The notes beneath the pieces are model-generated. The model was not told the DNA's origin. It was given only the letters and a program-made list of their open reading frames with translations, and ran no database searches. 64,000 bases of DNA, taken from NCBI GenBank assembly GCA_018240595.1, contig JAFEFL010000027.1, positions 62,001 through 126,000 of the forward strand, written 5' to 3'. This document shows positions 63,688 to 64,000 of this stretch, piece after piece. The position numbers and the translations under genes are program-made. The first letter of the stretch is position 1; each line of letters opens with the position of its first letter. Source of the DNA: Pseudomonadota bacterium (GTDB lineage Bacteria; Pseudomonadota; Alphaproteobacteria; Rhizobiales; Xanthobacteraceae).

Positions 63688-64000
63688 ACGAACATGTCCG
63701 CCATTTGCCGGCCGACGCCCGCGCCATCGTCGAAGGCCGTCACGCCAATCCCTTTACTTATCTCGGACCGCACGCCGAGAACGGCCGCACCGTGGTGCGC
63801 GCGTTCCTGCCGAACGCGACCGCTGTCGCTGTCGTCAGCGATGCCGGCGCGCAACCGCTGGAGCGTCTCGACGATGCCGGTCTGTTCGCCGGCCCCGTAA
63901 ACGACGCCGGGCGCTATCGCTTGCGCGCGCGCTTCGGCGATCAGGACGTCGATCTGGAGGACCCGTATCGCTTCCCGCCGGTGCTGTCGGACTTCGATCT
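63684..64000 (+). CDS. glgB: 1,4-alpha-glucan branching enzyme, 5' part
   Basis: The first 105 residues are in the window. [44 protein letters not shown] and [27 protein letters not shown] match the N-terminal carbohydrate-binding (N1/CBM48) part of GlgB. The ATG at 63684 overlaps the treS stop (ATGA). It would add alpha-1,6 branches to the glucan made by GlgE. Confidence 0.93.
   Translation, partial: MNEHVRHLPADARAIVEGRHANPFTYLGPHAENGRTVVRAFLPNATAVAVVSDAGAQPLERLDDAGLFAGPVNDAGRYRLRARFGDQDVDLEDPYRFPPVLSDFD

Noticed and set aside
1..64000. CRISPR arrays, tRNA or rRNA genes, insertion sequences, prophage
   Set aside because: No regularly spaced repeats, no recognisable tRNA or rRNA sequence, no transposase or integrase motifs were found in reading through the window.

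Overview
The window looks like ordinary chromosome of a GC-rich alphaproteobacterium, most likely a member of Hyphomicrobiales in the Bradyrhizobium/Xanthobacteraceae neighbourhood. The pointers are gcrA with clustered GANTC (CcrM-type) sites, the heme locus with a hemP/hmuP gene, an opgC-type acyltransferase, phoR-pstSCAB-phoU-phoB order, GC-rich codon use throughout, and Rickettsiales/Rhizobiales-style palindromic repeats that can be translated. I saw no rRNA, tRNA, CRISPR array, transposase or phage gene.

Layout. 1-7309: partial opgC, apaG, an L,D-transpeptidase, hslO flanked by two palindromic repeats, argF-argD, the cell-cycle regulator gcrA, and a VOC protein. 7349-14205: a complete phosphate regulon on the minus strand (phoR, pstS, pstC, pstA, pstB, phoU, phoB) with a Pho box and a hairpin after pstS. 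14248-20198: a UPF0104/MprF-like membrane protein, a His/Gly-rich secreted peptide, an ECF sigma / anti-sigma / subtilisin operon, a PDR/VanB reductase and a cytochrome c. 20276-26732: a heme acquisition locus (hutX, a monooxygenase-fold protein, hmuR; divergently hemP, hmuT, hmuU, hmuV). 26827-37660: a catabolic block (class II aldolase, CHA-type aldolase, LysR regulator, FAD hydroxylase, a DctPQM TRAP transporter, a polysaccharide deacetylase) and a large acyl-CoA synthetase/GNAT fusion. 37802-44893: PRPP-related enzymes, a kinase-fold protein, a hydrolase, a RaiA/cold-shock fusion, a glycine-zipper lipoprotein, a PhaC-like protein and a DUF3775 protein, resembling stress or dormancy islands. 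44906-52952: kdpFABC plus kdpDE, with two peptides under 30 residues at the head of the operon. 53301-64000: alpha-glucan metabolism (glgP, malQ, glgE, treS-maltokinase fusion, start of glgB).

How the genes work together. Phosphate limitation would be sensed through PstSCAB-PhoU and PhoR-PhoB, and low potassium through KdpD-KdpE. Heme enters through HmuR, crosses the inner membrane by HmuTUV and is handled by HutX and possibly an IsdG-like enzyme. GlgE, TreS-Mak and GlgB form the trehalose to maltose-1-phosphate to branched glucan route, and GlgP and MalQ recycle the glucan.

The least ordinary part is 16097-18833. An ECF sigma factor is followed by a one-pass anti-sigma factor whose exported domain resembles, by eye, the propeptide of the subtilisin encoded next to it. 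This suggests a self-contained sigma/anti-sigma/protease circuit, which is an inference to be tested.
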